Source of the DNA: Marinilabiliales bacterium
Lineage (GTDB): Bacteria > Bacteroidota > Bacteroidia > Bacteroidales > SZUA-534
NCBI GenBank assembly: GCA_003512955.1
Contig: DOTG01000045.1
Location: forward strand, 11,811 to 75,810
Length of the DNA: 64,000 nucleotides
Direction of reading: 5' to 3'
Positions 54,618-63,675 of this stretch are shown piece after piece. The notes beneath the pieces are model-generated. The model was not told the DNA's origin, did not search any database, and saw only the letters and a program-made list of their open reading frames with translations. The position numbers and the translations under genes were made by a program. Numbering within the stretch: position 1 is the first letter of the stretch; each line of letters opens with the position of its first letter.

Positions 54618-55493
54618 TTGAAAAATCATTTTTTTGCTAGAACCGGTAGTTGGCTAGAACTCACTAAGTTCAAGCTTTCTTTTGCGGTGGCGCTCAGTCC
54701 GGTAGCAGGTTACTTTATGTTTGGTCAGATTAAGGGAGGCAGCCTGTTTGGGGTTTTTGCCGGAACCCTTCTATTAGCTTTAGGGGTGGCTGCTTTGAAT
54801 CAATACCAGGAACGGCATTCCGATAGTATGATGGACCGTACCCGCAACCGCCCCATCCCTTCGGGAGAGATTTCTTCCAAAGAAACACGGTGGGCAGTGA
54901 TCATACTATTGGTTTTGGGGACCATGGTACTTGGCCTCACTACCACCTGGGTAACAACAGCCCTAGGTTTGATTACCGCAGCTTGGTACAATCTGGTTTA
55001 CACCCCGTTGAAAAAGCGCTCAGCTTTTGCAGTTATTCCCGGTGGTGTTTGTGGGGCTTTGCCTCCGGTTATGGGATGGACAGCCGCCGGGGGCGAATTG
55101 TTGCATCCTAAAATTGTGGTATTGTCCCTTTTCTTTTTTGTCTGGCAGATTCCCCATTTTTGGCTCATCTTGCTTAAATATGGGCAAGAATATACCAAAG
55201 CAGGGTTACCCTCGGTGACTGCCATTTGGAATCAAAAACAGCTCAAAGGAATTACATTTATCTGGATGTTGACCACCGGAGTTTCTGCATTGCTTTTGCC
55301 TGCTTTGGAGATGATATCTGTAGGGGTATTAAAGATTCTGTTGGTGGTTTTTACACTCACTTATTTTTATTTTACCTATCAAAGTTTATATAAATCAGAG
55401 TCAAAGGTCAATTTTAGGATGGCTTTTATTGCTATTAACATGTTTCTGATTTCCGTAATGTTATTGCTCATTGTTCAGCAGTTTCTAAAATAA
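54618..55493 (+). CDS. ctaB: Protoheme IX farnesyltransferase (heme O synthase)
   Basis: 291 residues beginning at a TTG codon at 54618; no ATG is usefully placed upstream, and the next in-frame ATG lies far inside. UbiA-family prenyltransferase with about nine helices and the Asp-rich NQYQERHSDSMMDRTRNRP motif (first Asp-rich site), followed by the GALPPVMGW segment. It adds farnesyl to heme b, making heme O for the oxidase. It is last in the cluster, 5 bp after subunit II, and is followed by a bidirectional terminator. Confidence 0.95.
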   Translation: MKNHFFARTGSWLELTKFKLSFAVALSPVAGYFMFGQIKGGSLFGVFAGTLLLALGVAALNQYQERHSDSMMDRTRNRPIPSGEISSKETRWAVIILLVLGTMVLGLTTTWVTTALGLITAAWYNLVYTPLKKRSAFAVIPGGVCGALPPVMGWTAAGGELLHPKIVVLSLFFFVWQIPHFWLILLKYGQEYTKAGLPSVTAIWNQKQLKGITFIWMLTTGVSALLLPALEMISVGVLKILLVVFTLTYFYFTYQSLYKSESKVNFRMAFIAINMFLISVMLLLIVQQFLK

Positions 55494-55494
55494 A

Positions 55495-55520
55495 GAAACC
55501 CGGAGAATTTTCCGGGTTTC
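55495..55520. terminator. Bidirectional terminator between ctaB and the outer-membrane protein gene
   Basis: GAAACCCGGA (55495-55504) and TCCGGGTTTC (55511-55520) form a perfect 10-bp stem with a 6-nt loop between convergent genes. The T-tracts on both sides are short. Confidence 0.82.
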
Positions 55521-55542
55521 ACTAACATATCTTCAAATTTGT

Positions 55543-56652
55543 TTATCGCAAAGTTACGGCCAAACCTGCGCTGTGCATTTTATATTCCGCCATGGTTAAA
55601 GCATAATGGAAAACGATAGGCCCCAATTTTAACCGGGCACCAGCCATAAAGTTGGCTTTGGTACTTTTGTTTTCAATAATCAATGGGTCAGTCTCAGAAT
55701 CGTTGATTTCCAAATCACCGTTGGTGTTGTTTATTTCAACTATGGGGTAGGTCCCATAAAATCCGCTTTCGAATTTACCACTGTTGAACCCAACACCAAT
55801 GAATGGCTGGAATACCGGAATAGTTGCACCTACCAACAGTGAGCCGGTAAACGATGATGCTTTCATTTTAAATTTTTGATCGTTCCAGAGGGTAGTATTG
55901 GCTGCTAAAGTACCATTGGTAATACTTAACATTTCAGGGGTTACCATTAAATCACCCCCTGAAAAGCCGGTATAAAAACGTGAATAGGTGAACATTCCTG
56001 ATATTTGCAGGAACGGGACTTTGCTCACTACCGGAATCCACTGTTTGATGTCGTGTTTTACACCCATACCCCACATACCGGTTTTTTCAAATTCCACATT
56101 CGTACCATCAGGAATAACTTTGTTGGCAGCTCCACTCAAATCGGGAATAAAGCGTGCCATAATTTCGGTACCTTTTGGCAGGCCAAAGCCAACCTGTAAT
56201 GCAGCCGAAGGGGCCAAAGGCAATCCAACTCCTTTAAAGGCAGGAAAACCAACAGTAGCCTCATAACCACCCGCACTCAACAAAATATTGATGTCAGGAG
56301 CGGCAACATCGCTTTTAGCCCGGATGGTTGGTACATTGGCTGAGGCATCTGCAAACGAAAAACCATCTGGCAGGTTTATGTCCGTAGTCTTTACGGTGCC
56401 GGCCGATGAAGGTATCATCACCAATGAGGCACTCATTGTGACATCGAACCCTAAAAAACTATGAACATTAGCTGTATGCGTCCAGCCGCCACCCAAACCA
56501 ATGGGAAAAGCCTTGGCAAAAGGTTCGGTATAAGCATTGACATACGATTCCATCATGTTTAAACTAAAGGTAGATTGGGCTTTCAGGTTCTGCAACCCTG
56601 CCATTAAAACGAGGGCTACACTTAACGTAATTGTTCTAATCATGGTTTTCAT
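55543..56652 (-). CDS. Outer-membrane beta-barrel protein, DUF6588-like
   Basis: 369 residues with a signal peptide (~1-25, ending LKAQS). The mature chain is beta-rich with alternating aromatics, Gly-rich turns and a final strand MHSAGLAVTLR. Segments such as PIGLGGGWTHTANVHSFLGFD and MWGMGVKHDIKQWIPVV suit the DUF6588/UPF outer-membrane family of Bacteroidota. The function is unknown. Monocistronic. Confidence 0.75.
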   Translation of the reverse strand: MKTMIRTITLSVALVLMAGLQNLKAQSTFSLNMMESYVNAYTEPFAKAFPIGLGGGWTHTANVHSFLGFDVTMSASLVMIPSSAGTVKTTDINLPDGFSFADASANVPTIRAKSDVAAPDINILLSAGGYEATVGFPAFKGVGLPLAPSAALQVGFGLPKGTEIMARFIPDLSGAANKVIPDGTNVEFEKTGMWGMGVKHDIKQWIPVVSKVPFLQISGMFTYSRFYTGFSGGDLMVTPEMLSITNGTLAANTTLWNDQKFKMKASSFTGSLLVGATIPVFQPFIGVGFNSGKFESGFYGTYPIVEINNTNGDLEINDSETDPLIIENKSTKANFMAGARLKLGPIVFHYALTMAEYKMHSAGLAVTLR

Positions 56653-56781
56653 TTTTAAATTATTGACAAATAACTAAAACTACCGTACAATTGTTTATTG
56701 GTTAAACCAAAAATAAGGAAAATAGTTGTAAATGTGTTTATTTTGTCGCCAACCAAAGGCTTTTGTTGATTAACCTTGATT

Positions 56782-56861
56782 CCGCAAGTCACGGGGTGAC
56801 TAATTGAAAAACAATTGTTTGACTTCTTTGTGTCAAATTGAGTCACCCCGTGACTTTCAAC
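56782..56861. repeat. 80-bp REP/BIME-like element, copy B (inverted)
   Basis: Begins CCGCAAGTCACGGGGTGACT and ends GTCACCCCGTGACTTTCAAC. It is the reverse complement of copy A at 16164-16243, with 6 differences in 80 bases. It ends 11 bp before a candidate promoter for the tatD-like gene. Confidence 0.88.
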
Positions 56862-56871
56862 AGTTTCCCAG

Positions 56872-56900
56872 TTGACTTGAAGATTTAATGATTAACTTCG
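56872..56900 (+). promoter_or_regulatory. Candidate promoter of the tatD-like/tcdA operon
   Basis: TTG (56872-56874), 18 bp, TAACTTCG (56893-56900), one base off the -7 consensus. The start codon at 56905 is so close that the transcript would be leaderless or nearly so. Confidence 0.4.
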
Positions 56901-56904
56901 TTTT

Positions 56905-57549
56905 ATGGTACCTTATGTAAATATCCATACTCACAAACCCTGCAATATACCTATTGAGGTGGTAAACATGGTTGACCCATCAACTATTCCGGATCATGGA
57001 TTGTTCAGCTTTGGCATCCACCCCTGGAATGTTGCCAGAACCGATGTGGATGCCGACCTCCGTGATTTAGAAAATATTTGTGATGAAAAAAAAATAATTG
57101 CTCTTGGCGAGATTGGGCTGGATAAGGTCATTGACACCGATCTAGAGTTACAGGCATCCGTTTTTTTAAAACAAATCCACATAGCGAATCAATACCGGTT
57201 ATCGGTAATCATTCACTGCGTGAGGGCTTGGAGCGAATTGGCCTTCTTATCAAAACATTATCCGGCGGTAAAACCGTGGATTTATCATGGATTTACAGGA
57301 AATGAGCCCATTGCCCAACAGATAATCCGCCGAGGTCATTTTGTATCCTTTGGCGAGGCTTTACTGAAAAGCCCAAAACTGCAGCAGGTTTTTATAAAAT
57401 TACCTTTGGATTTTATCTTTTTCGAGACCGACGATTCCGACGAGAAAATTGAAGCCATTTATAAAAAAGCGGCCGAATTGCGCCATATTTGCACCGATGA
57501 ATTAAAAGAAACCATTCATCGCAATTTTGAAACTCTCTTTACATTATGA
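56905..57549 (+). CDS. TatD-family metal-dependent hydrolase
   Basis: 214 residues, a TIM-barrel hydrolase shorter than E. coli TatD (~260), as is usual in Bacteroidota. Metal ligands: His8 and His10 (NIHTHKP), Glu in LGEIGLDK, His in VIIHCVRAW, and Asp in FFETDDSDE. Known TatD enzymes have DNase activity; the natural substrate here is uncertain. Its last codons overlap tcdA (ATGA). Confidence 0.88.
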   Translation: MVPYVNIHTHKPCNIPIEVVNMVDPSTIPDHGLFSFGIHPWNVARTDVDADLRDLENICDEKKIIALGEIGLDKVIDTDLELQASVFLKQIHIANQYRLSVIIHCVRAWSELAFLSKHYPAVKPWIYHGFTGNEPIAQQIIRRGHFVSFGEALLKSPKLQQVFIKLPLDFIFFETDDSDEKIEAIYKKAAELRHICTDELKETIHRNFETLFTL

Positions 57550-58268
57550 GTCAGGAGTATTGGTTAGAACGTACCGAAATGTTGTTGGGCAAAGAACAAC
57601 TTGAGAAACTAAAAACGAAGCATGTTTTGGTGGTGGGATTGGGAGGTGTAGGTGCTTATGCCGCCGAAATGATTGTCCGTGCAGGGGTAGGAAAACTCAC
57701 CATTGTAGATGGCGATGTGGTAAACCTCACCAATTTGAACAGGCAATTGCCAGCAATAAGGAGTAATCTGGGCAAAAGCAAAGCTCATTTAATGGGCGGG
57801 CGGTTGCTGGATATCAACCCCGACTTGCAACTAAAGGTAGTGGATCAATTTATCCGTGATGAATCGATGATTGAAATCCTGCAAGAGGATTTTGATTACG
57901 TGGTAGATGCCATTGACACCCTTTCGCCTAAGATTTACCTGATTTACCATGCGTTACAGCGAGGCCTCAACATCGTAAGTTCCATGGGGGCCGGTGGTAA
58001 ACTCGATCCTTCGAAAGTACAGATAACCGATTTGAATAAATCCTATAATTGCAAATTGGCCCGCATCCTGCGCAAGCGGTTGCGTAAATTGAATATTCAT
58101 GGCGGTTTTCCGGTGGTTTTTTCGTCGGAAGAGGTGGACATGGAAGCCGTTGTTGAAACCGAAGGTGAACAGAATAAAAAGTCTATCGTGGGAACCATCA
58201 GTTACTTACCACCATTGTTCGGTATTTATTGTGCATCGCAGGTTATTCGGGATTTATTGGAGGCTTAG
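57546..58268 (+). CDS. tcdA: tRNA threonylcarbamoyladenosine dehydratase (E1-like)
   Basis: 240 residues of the ThiF/MoeB/HesA superfamily. The ATP-binding loop VVGLGGVGAYAAEMIVRAG and VDGD sit at the N-terminus, with LTNLNRQLPA and GAGGKLDPSKVQITDL characteristic of TcdA (CsdL). It converts t6A37 in tRNA to its cyclic form ct6A. It overlaps the TatD-like gene by 4 bp and converges on the lactate dehydrogenase-type gene. Confidence 0.94.
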   Translation: MSQEYWLERTEMLLGKEQLEKLKTKHVLVVGLGGVGAYAAEMIVRAGVGKLTIVDGDVVNLTNLNRQLPAIRSNLGKSKAHLMGGRLLDINPDLQLKVVDQFIRDESMIEILQEDFDYVVDAIDTLSPKIYLIYHALQRGLNIVSSMGAGGKLDPSKVQITDLNKSYNCKLARILRKRLRKLNIHGGFPVVFSSEEVDMEAVVETEGEQNKKSIVGTISYLPPLFGIYCASQVIRDLLEA

Positions 58269-58284
58269 CCAGCTTTTATGTTTT

Positions 58285-61113
58285 TTACTCCATACGCTCA
58301 TGCAGTAAATACATTACCGATTTATAATTGATACCACTATTCTTCGATAACCCTATTTCGCAAGTCCGGCTGTTGGAATACCCCGATTGACACTCTTGAA
58401 CCTGAGGCCTTAGTTTACGTAATGCCCACTTGTTTAAGGCGGGCTGTGAAAATCCTTTATCGCCGGCAAAACCGCAACAACCTACCTCTTCAGGGAACAA
58501 TGCCTGGCTGGTACAAGCCTGGGCGACTTTTATAAACTTTTCGGTCAAATCCATTTTGGCACTACTGCAAGTGATGTGGAAGGTCATTTTTTGGTCTGTT
58601 TTTTTAATAACCAACTTATTCAGCAAAAAGTCGTGGGCGAATTCCACAGGTTCATAAAGTTTCATTTTTTTATCCATCACCTTCCGCATCCGGTAAATGC
58701 AGGGACTGGTATCGCACAGAATGGGATATTCCCCCTGATTGCTTGCCAAAAGCAGTGCAGCTTCCAGTTTCGATGATTTTTGGTTGGCAACATCTATAAA
58801 ACCTTTGCTCTCCCAGGGTGTTCCACAGCAAAGGGCATTCATCTGCACTGGAAAGACAACCTGATAGCCAGCCTTTTCAAGCACTTCAATGGTTATTTGC
58901 ATCAACGGTTTTTGCTGCGTATCGCCTTTAGCTGGTCCCATGGTCTGATTGATGCAGCTTGGGAAGTAAACCACTTTGGGTGCCTGAGTGTCTTTTTGAG
59001 TGGGTTTTACCTTTTGTGTTTTTGCAGGTTGAGGCAGATAGGGATTCCATTCCGGGATGGTTTGAAACGATACGGTTCTTAATCCGGAAGCAATCCCTCC
59101 CAATAATTTGTCACCCAAAACACGATGTAAAAATGAAACAACCCCCAAACCTGCCCGGATGGCTTTTTGAGTTGTATCAAAATTATCAGCAATGCGTACA
59201 GCCCATTTTTGTGCCGACTTATCTTCCGCCGTATTTAGGTTACGCAGTTTTTTAATGAATACACCTGTATCAATGGAGAGTGGGCAGGATGTGGAGCAAA
59301 GCCCGTCACCGGCACATGAGTCATTGCCCATAAATTGGAAGCTTTTTTCAATCGTTTTTCTTTGAACTTCATTTCCCCCTACTATTGCCAAACGGGTCAA
59401 TTCGCGATGGACCGCGATCCGTTGCCGTGCCGACAATGTGTATCCGGTTGAAAGGCAATTGATTTCACAAAAACCGCACTCGATACATTTGTCCACCGAT
59501 TCATCAACCAATGGCATGGGCTTGAAATTCTTGAGGTGAACTTTGGGGTCATCATTGATAATGACTCCCGGGTTGAGGATACCGTTGGGATCGAAGGCAT
59601 CTTTGATTTTTTTCATTACCTCGTACAATTCCTCACCCCATTCATAGTTGACAAAGGGAGCCATATTTATCCCTGTTCCATGTTCGGCTTTTAGCGATCC
59701 GTGGTATTTGTCCACAATTAACCGGGTGAGTCCCTCAATCAAAATTTCGTAGTTGGTAAGCTCCTTGGGATTACTAAAATCGGGAGCAATAATAAAATGA
59801 AGGTTTCCGTCCAAGGCATGTCCATAAATCACTGCATCGGCATAGCCCAACCGGTTGAGCAAGTTCCGCAATTCGAGAACAGCTTCGGTTAAATACGCCA
59901 TTTCTACGGCAATATCTTCAATAATGACAGTTGTTCCTAGTTTCCGGGTACCGCCTACCGATGGAAATACACCTTTCCGGATTTTCCAGAATTCGTTGAT
60001 TTGCTTTACGTCGCAGGTAACTTCAATGTCGCGTACCAACGAAAAGGCGGAGAGTGCCTGTTGCGCCCTGTCCATCAAAGATTCCAACTCGTTTTGTGAC
60101 ACCGCTTCCAAATCAATGAGCAAGGCTGTAACCTCTTTATCAAACGATTTAATAAAATCGGGAATACCCGTGTTGTTTTCTACCGAACGAAGGGCCTCAC
60201 GGTCTAATAACTCAATGGCAGAAACTTTTGCCGATTTGAGTTGTGATACTGCGTTGCAGGCATCTTTCAGCGAATGGAAATATATCATGGATGAAGCCCG
60301 GAAAGGTAACACGGGAACGGTTTTAAAGGTAGCTTCTGAGACAAAACCCAGCGTTCCCTCGGAACCAACAAGCAGATGCAAAAGGATATCTATAGGGTCG
60401 GTAAAATCAGTAAAAGAATTCAACCCATAACCCGTGGTATTTTTGATGGAATACTTGGTTTTGATAAATGTGACCCACTCCGGGTTGCTTACAATCTGAT
60501 TCCGCAAAGTTTCAATCGTATTTATCAACGAGGCATGATTTTTAATGAAAACATCTCTGCTCGTTTCATTCGAAGTGTCTAAAAGGGTTCCATCGGTAAA
60601 AACAATCCGGGCCGATTCAATGGTGGCGTACGAATTGGCATGTGTGCCACAGCTCATCCCGCTGGCGTTGTTGGCAATAATTCCCCCAATCAATGCCGAG
60701 TTGATTGATGCCGGGTCGGGTCCAAATTTGCGCTGGTAAGGTTTCAACAGTTGGTTGAGTCGGTTGCCGGTAATACCAATCTGAGTTTTTACCCTTAACC
60801 CGTCGTTTGATACTGTAACTTTACTCCAATGATCGCCCCGGGCCTGTAGCAATACCGAATCAGAAATTGCCTGACCTGAAAGGCTGGTTCCGGCGGCACG
60901 GAATGTGACCGGAATCTTATGCTGGTTCAAAAGGCTAAGTATAAAACCAATCTCCGCTTCATTTTTTGATTTGACGATGAGCTGTGGGATTTTCCGATAG
61001 CACCCCGCATCGGCTCCGTAAGCAATTTTTGAAAGTTCATCGGTTAATAAAGAATTTGCTTCCAGTTTTTTTGCTAATTCTTTATAAATATCTTTGAGTT
61101 CTGTCGGTTTCAT
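58285..61113 (-). CDS. FAD- and Fe-S-dependent D-lactate/glycolate dehydrogenase-type protein
   Basis: 942 residues: an FAD-binding GlcD-type domain (RAAGTSLSGQAISDS near residues 95-110), a large substrate-binding domain (~200-520), then two [4Fe-4S] motifs (CIECGFCEINC near 541-551 and CAGDGLCSTSC near 598-608) and a C-terminal CCG-type domain (VGCCGFAGDKG). This is the fused GlcD-GlcF-type architecture of membrane-associated D-lactate dehydrogenases (Dld-II type), which pass electrons to quinone. Other 2-hydroxyacids are possible. Convergent with tcdA, 16 bp apart; divergent from the NamZ-type gene. Confidence 0.88.
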   Translation of the reverse strand: MKPTELKDIYKELAKKLEANSLLTDELSKIAYGADAGCYRKIPQLIVKSKNEAEIGFILSLLNQHKIPVTFRAAGTSLSGQAISDSVLLQARGDHWSKVTVSNDGLRVKTQIGITGNRLNQLLKPYQRKFGPDPASINSALIGGIIANNASGMSCGTHANSYATIESARIVFTDGTLLDTSNETSRDVFIKNHASLINTIETLRNQIVSNPEWVTFIKTKYSIKNTTGYGLNSFTDFTDPIDILLHLLVGSEGTLGFVSEATFKTVPVLPFRASSMIYFHSLKDACNAVSQLKSAKVSAIELLDREALRSVENNTGIPDFIKSFDKEVTALLIDLEAVSQNELESLMDRAQQALSAFSLVRDIEVTCDVKQINEFWKIRKGVFPSVGGTRKLGTTVIIEDIAVEMAYLTEAVLELRNLLNRLGYADAVIYGHALDGNLHFIIAPDFSNPKELTNYEILIEGLTRLIVDKYHGSLKAEHGTGINMAPFVNYEWGEELYEVMKKIKDAFDPNGILNPGVIINDDPKVHLKNFKPMPLVDESVDKCIECGFCEINCLSTGYTLSARQRIAVHRELTRLAIVGGNEVQRKTIEKSFQFMGNDSCAGDGLCSTSCPLSIDTGVFIKKLRNLNTAEDKSAQKWAVRIADNFDTTQKAIRAGLGVVSFLHRVLGDKLLGGIASGLRTVSFQTIPEWNPYLPQPAKTQKVKPTQKDTQAPKVVYFPSCINQTMGPAKGDTQQKPLMQITIEVLEKAGYQVVFPVQMNALCCGTPWESKGFIDVANQKSSKLEAALLLASNQGEYPILCDTSPCIYRMRKVMDKKMKLYEPVEFAHDFLLNKLVIKKTDQKMTFHITCSSAKMDLTEKFIKVAQACTSQALFPEEVGCCGFAGDKGFSQPALNKWALRKLRPQVQECQSGYSNSRTCEIGLSKNSGINYKSVMYLLHERME

Positions 61114-61172
61114 AAATCTGAAATTTTAATTGATAAGATGTCATACATATTATCTACGGTAAAAATAAATAT

Positions 61173-61180
61173 TAAATTTG
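61173..61180 (+). promoter_or_regulatory. Candidate -7 element for the NamZ-type gene
   Basis: TAAATTTG matches TAnnTTTG exactly, 25 bp before the ATG at 61206. No TTG occurs at normal spacing. Confidence 0.4.
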
Positions 61181-61205
61181 TGTTTTAATCAAAAACCATC
61201 AAAGA

Positions 61206-62516
61206 ATGAATAAATTTTCCGTCTGGGTTTTGCTGTTTTTAACATTGATATACTCATGTAAAACAGGCCAATTGACCAAGGAACCCATCGTTGTAGAAAC
61301 CCAAGAACCCATGGCCGTTGAAACAAAGAAAGCGGCGGTTGTTCCCCAACCTTTTTTGTTAGGGATTGAAGTATTACAACAAATTGATTTTGCCCCGTTG
61401 CAGGGCAAAAAGGTGGGATTGGTCACCAATCCCACAGGAGTGAACCGGAATCTGATTTCGACGTTGGATATTTTGCATCAAAGCGATAAAGTGAATTTAG
61501 TGGCACTTTTTGGTCCCGAACATGGGGTGCGCGGGAATTTTTCGGCAGGTGACGAGGTGGGCAACAAAACCGATGAAAAAACGGGGCTGCCTGTGTTTTC
61601 GTTATACGGAAAAGATAAAAAGCCCAACCGCGAAGCCATGGAACTGGTTGACGTAATGGTGTATGATATTCAGGATATTGGTGTCCGTTCCTACACCTAC
61701 ATCAGCACCATGGGATTGGTGATGGAAGCTGCTGCCGATTACAACAAAGAGGTTATTATCCTTGACCGTCCTAATCCATTGGGGGGTGAAAGGGTTGAAG
61801 GGCCTTTAGTGCATGATGGGTTTTATTCTTTTGTGAGCCAATTTAAAATTCCGTACGTGTATGGGCTTACCTGTGGCGAATTGGCCCGGATGCTGAATTT
61901 TGAAGGATTGTTACCCAACGGGAAGAAATGCCAGTTGCAGGTAATTCCAATGCAGGGATATTCCAGGGATATGGATTTTGGGGCAACCGGTTTAAACTGG
62001 GTCCCAACCTCGCCGCATATCCCCAATGCCCAGACTGCCTATTACTACGCGGTTACCGGAATTATTGGGGAACTCGATCCAAATATGATTGGCATTGGCT
62101 ATACCTTGCCTTTCCAAACCTTGGTTACTGAAGATATTGATGCCGACCAATTGGCAGGCGCTATGAATGCGTTGAACCTTGAGGGGGTGATTTTCAGGCC
62201 GACCTATTACAAACCTTATTATAAAGATAAGCAAGGCAAAGAAATGCAAGGAGTCCAGATACATATCACCGATTTCAAAAAGGTGAACCTTACCGAAATA
62301 CAGTTCCTCTTTTTACAGGAAGCTCATAAAATCGATCCAAACCTTAATCCTTTTAAAGGGAAAGAGGATCGGTTCCGGATGTTCGATTTAGGTTGTGGAA
62401 CAGACTCCATCCGCCTTTCGATGATGGAGGATTTTAATTTTGAAACTGCCCGTTCTATTTGGGAAGCCGATGCTGCTGCGTTTAAAGAGTTATCGGAGAA
62501 GTATTATTTGTATTAG
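61206..62516 (+). CDS. namZ: Exo-beta-N-acetylmuramidase NamZ-type lipoprotein (DUF1343)
   Basis: 436 residues with a lipoprotein signal (LIYSC, Cys18). The DUF1343/NamZ core begins GIEVLQQIDFAPLQGKKVGL and contains FGPEHGVRG (102-110), DVMVYDIQDIGVRSYTYIST and DRPNPLGG. NamZ enzymes release N-acetylmuramic acid from peptidoglycan ends. It is probably in the periplasm, anchored to a membrane, in cell-wall recycling. No MurNAc-recycling partner is seen nearby. Confidence 0.9.
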   Translation: MNKFSVWVLLFLTLIYSCKTGQLTKEPIVVETQEPMAVETKKAAVVPQPFLLGIEVLQQIDFAPLQGKKVGLVTNPTGVNRNLISTLDILHQSDKVNLVALFGPEHGVRGNFSAGDEVGNKTDEKTGLPVFSLYGKDKKPNREAMELVDVMVYDIQDIGVRSYTYISTMGLVMEAAADYNKEVIILDRPNPLGGERVEGPLVHDGFYSFVSQFKIPYVYGLTCGELARMLNFEGLLPNGKKCQLQVIPMQGYSRDMDFGATGLNWVPTSPHIPNAQTAYYYAVTGIIGELDPNMIGIGYTLPFQTLVTEDIDADQLAGAMNALNLEGVIFRPTYYKPYYKDKQGKEMQGVQIHITDFKKVNLTEIQFLFLQEAHKIDPNLNPFKGKEDRFRMFDLGCGTDSIRLSMMEDFNFETARSIWEADAAAFKELSEKYYLY

Positions 62517-62517
62517 A

Positions 62518-63675
62518 CTACCGCAGCAAATAAGCCAGCGTGATGCCAATAAAATTGCCTGCCGTATAGCCAATAATGCCAATGGTGATGCCTGAAAGGA
62601 TAATCTCTTTATTCCGCAAGGCATTGGCTACCGTTGGGACAAATGGTGCCGAAAAGATAAAGGCCGTGGAGGTAATCAGGGTAGTATCGGTATCAATCCG
62701 GAAGATTTTTGAAAATATCACTTGAAGTGTGACGGAACCGATAATTACAATCAGAATATAAACCGCAAGGTAAATGGAATTAAAGGTAAACATGCTAAAA
62801 TCGGCCATAGAACCCACCACAATGCAGAACGAAACAATCAGATACATGCCCGACTGAAAGCTTTTTTGTATCTGGTTTATTTTTGGGATTAATGAAAACA
62901 GGATGGAAATAAAAGTGATGCTCAATATAAGCCCTGCCAATTGATAATCCACCGGAAAATAGGATTTAAGGAATAACGATATGCCCACGATGGATGCTGA
63001 AAGGACTACAGCCAACAGGAGCGGGAACAATACGTTTAATTTACCGATGCCCACATAGGCATCCCAACCATCGAAATCGTCCACTTCGTTGCTCAGATGG
63101 ACCTGCTCTGGTGCAGGTTTGAAAGGCAAAAGAAAACGCCCGATAAATTTTTGGGCAACGGTAATTAAAAAAATAAAGTAAAAGATGCAAAGGATGATGT
63201 CGTAAGCATTTACCAAAATAAACGTTTCAGGACTGCCATCCAGGGCCTTCATAATGGCAGCCATATTAGCGGTACCGCCAATATAAACCCCAATCATCAA
63301 CCCTGCCACCTGCCAAGCATCGGGAATAACATCCTTTAACAGGTAAAACCCGGCAACTGTAACCACAATTACCGAAATGATTCCAAAAAGCACGGCCAAT
63401 CCCGTTTTTAATGCCAACCGCGACCATTGTTTCAAATTGATCGAGAACAAGAGCAGGGGCAAAGCCAAGGCAATAGTCACCGAGGTAAAATTATTCTGCA
63501 CCGCTTTGTATTCAGGTTTAACCAGGCCTATGTTGCCAATTACAATCCCCAGAATATAGGCCAGCGCCACGGTACCGAATTTATTTAAAAAACCCGATTT
63601 TTTACAGGCATACAGCAGGGCTACCGGGCCCAACGCATAAATAATAACCACCAAGGCTAACTGCATATAAAACAT
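62518..63675 (-). CDS. DUF819 family integral membrane protein
   Basis: 385 residues with about ten or eleven membrane helices, starting FYMQLALVVIIYALGPVALL and containing GTANMAAIMKALDGSPETF, a DUF819 (YjcL-like) signature. A charged loop (VDDFDGWDAYVG) separates two halves. It is probably a transporter; the substrate is unknown. It converges with the NamZ-type gene with no gap to speak of. Confidence 0.9.
   Translation of the reverse strand: MFYMQLALVVIIYALGPVALLYACKKSGFLNKFGTVALAYILGIVIGNIGLVKPEYKAVQNNFTSVTIALALPLLLFSINLKQWSRLALKTGLAVLFGIISVIVVTVAGFYLLKDVIPDAWQVAGLMIGVYIGGTANMAAIMKALDGSPETFILVNAYDIILCIFYFIFLITVAQKFIGRFLLPFKPAPEQVHLSNEVDDFDGWDAYVGIGKLNVLFPLLLAVVLSASIVGISLFLKSYFPVDYQLAGLILSITFISILFSLIPKINQIQKSFQSGMYLIVSFCIVVGSMADFSMFTFNSIYLAVYILIVIIGSVTLQVIFSKIFRIDTDTTLITSTAFIFSAPFVPTVANALRNKEIILSGITIGIIGYTAGNFIGITLAYLLR

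Noticed and set aside
59855..60430. 191-codon plus-strand frame inside the lactate dehydrogenase-type gene
   Set aside because: Antisense to conserved FAD-domain coding sequence; no signal, domain or leader.
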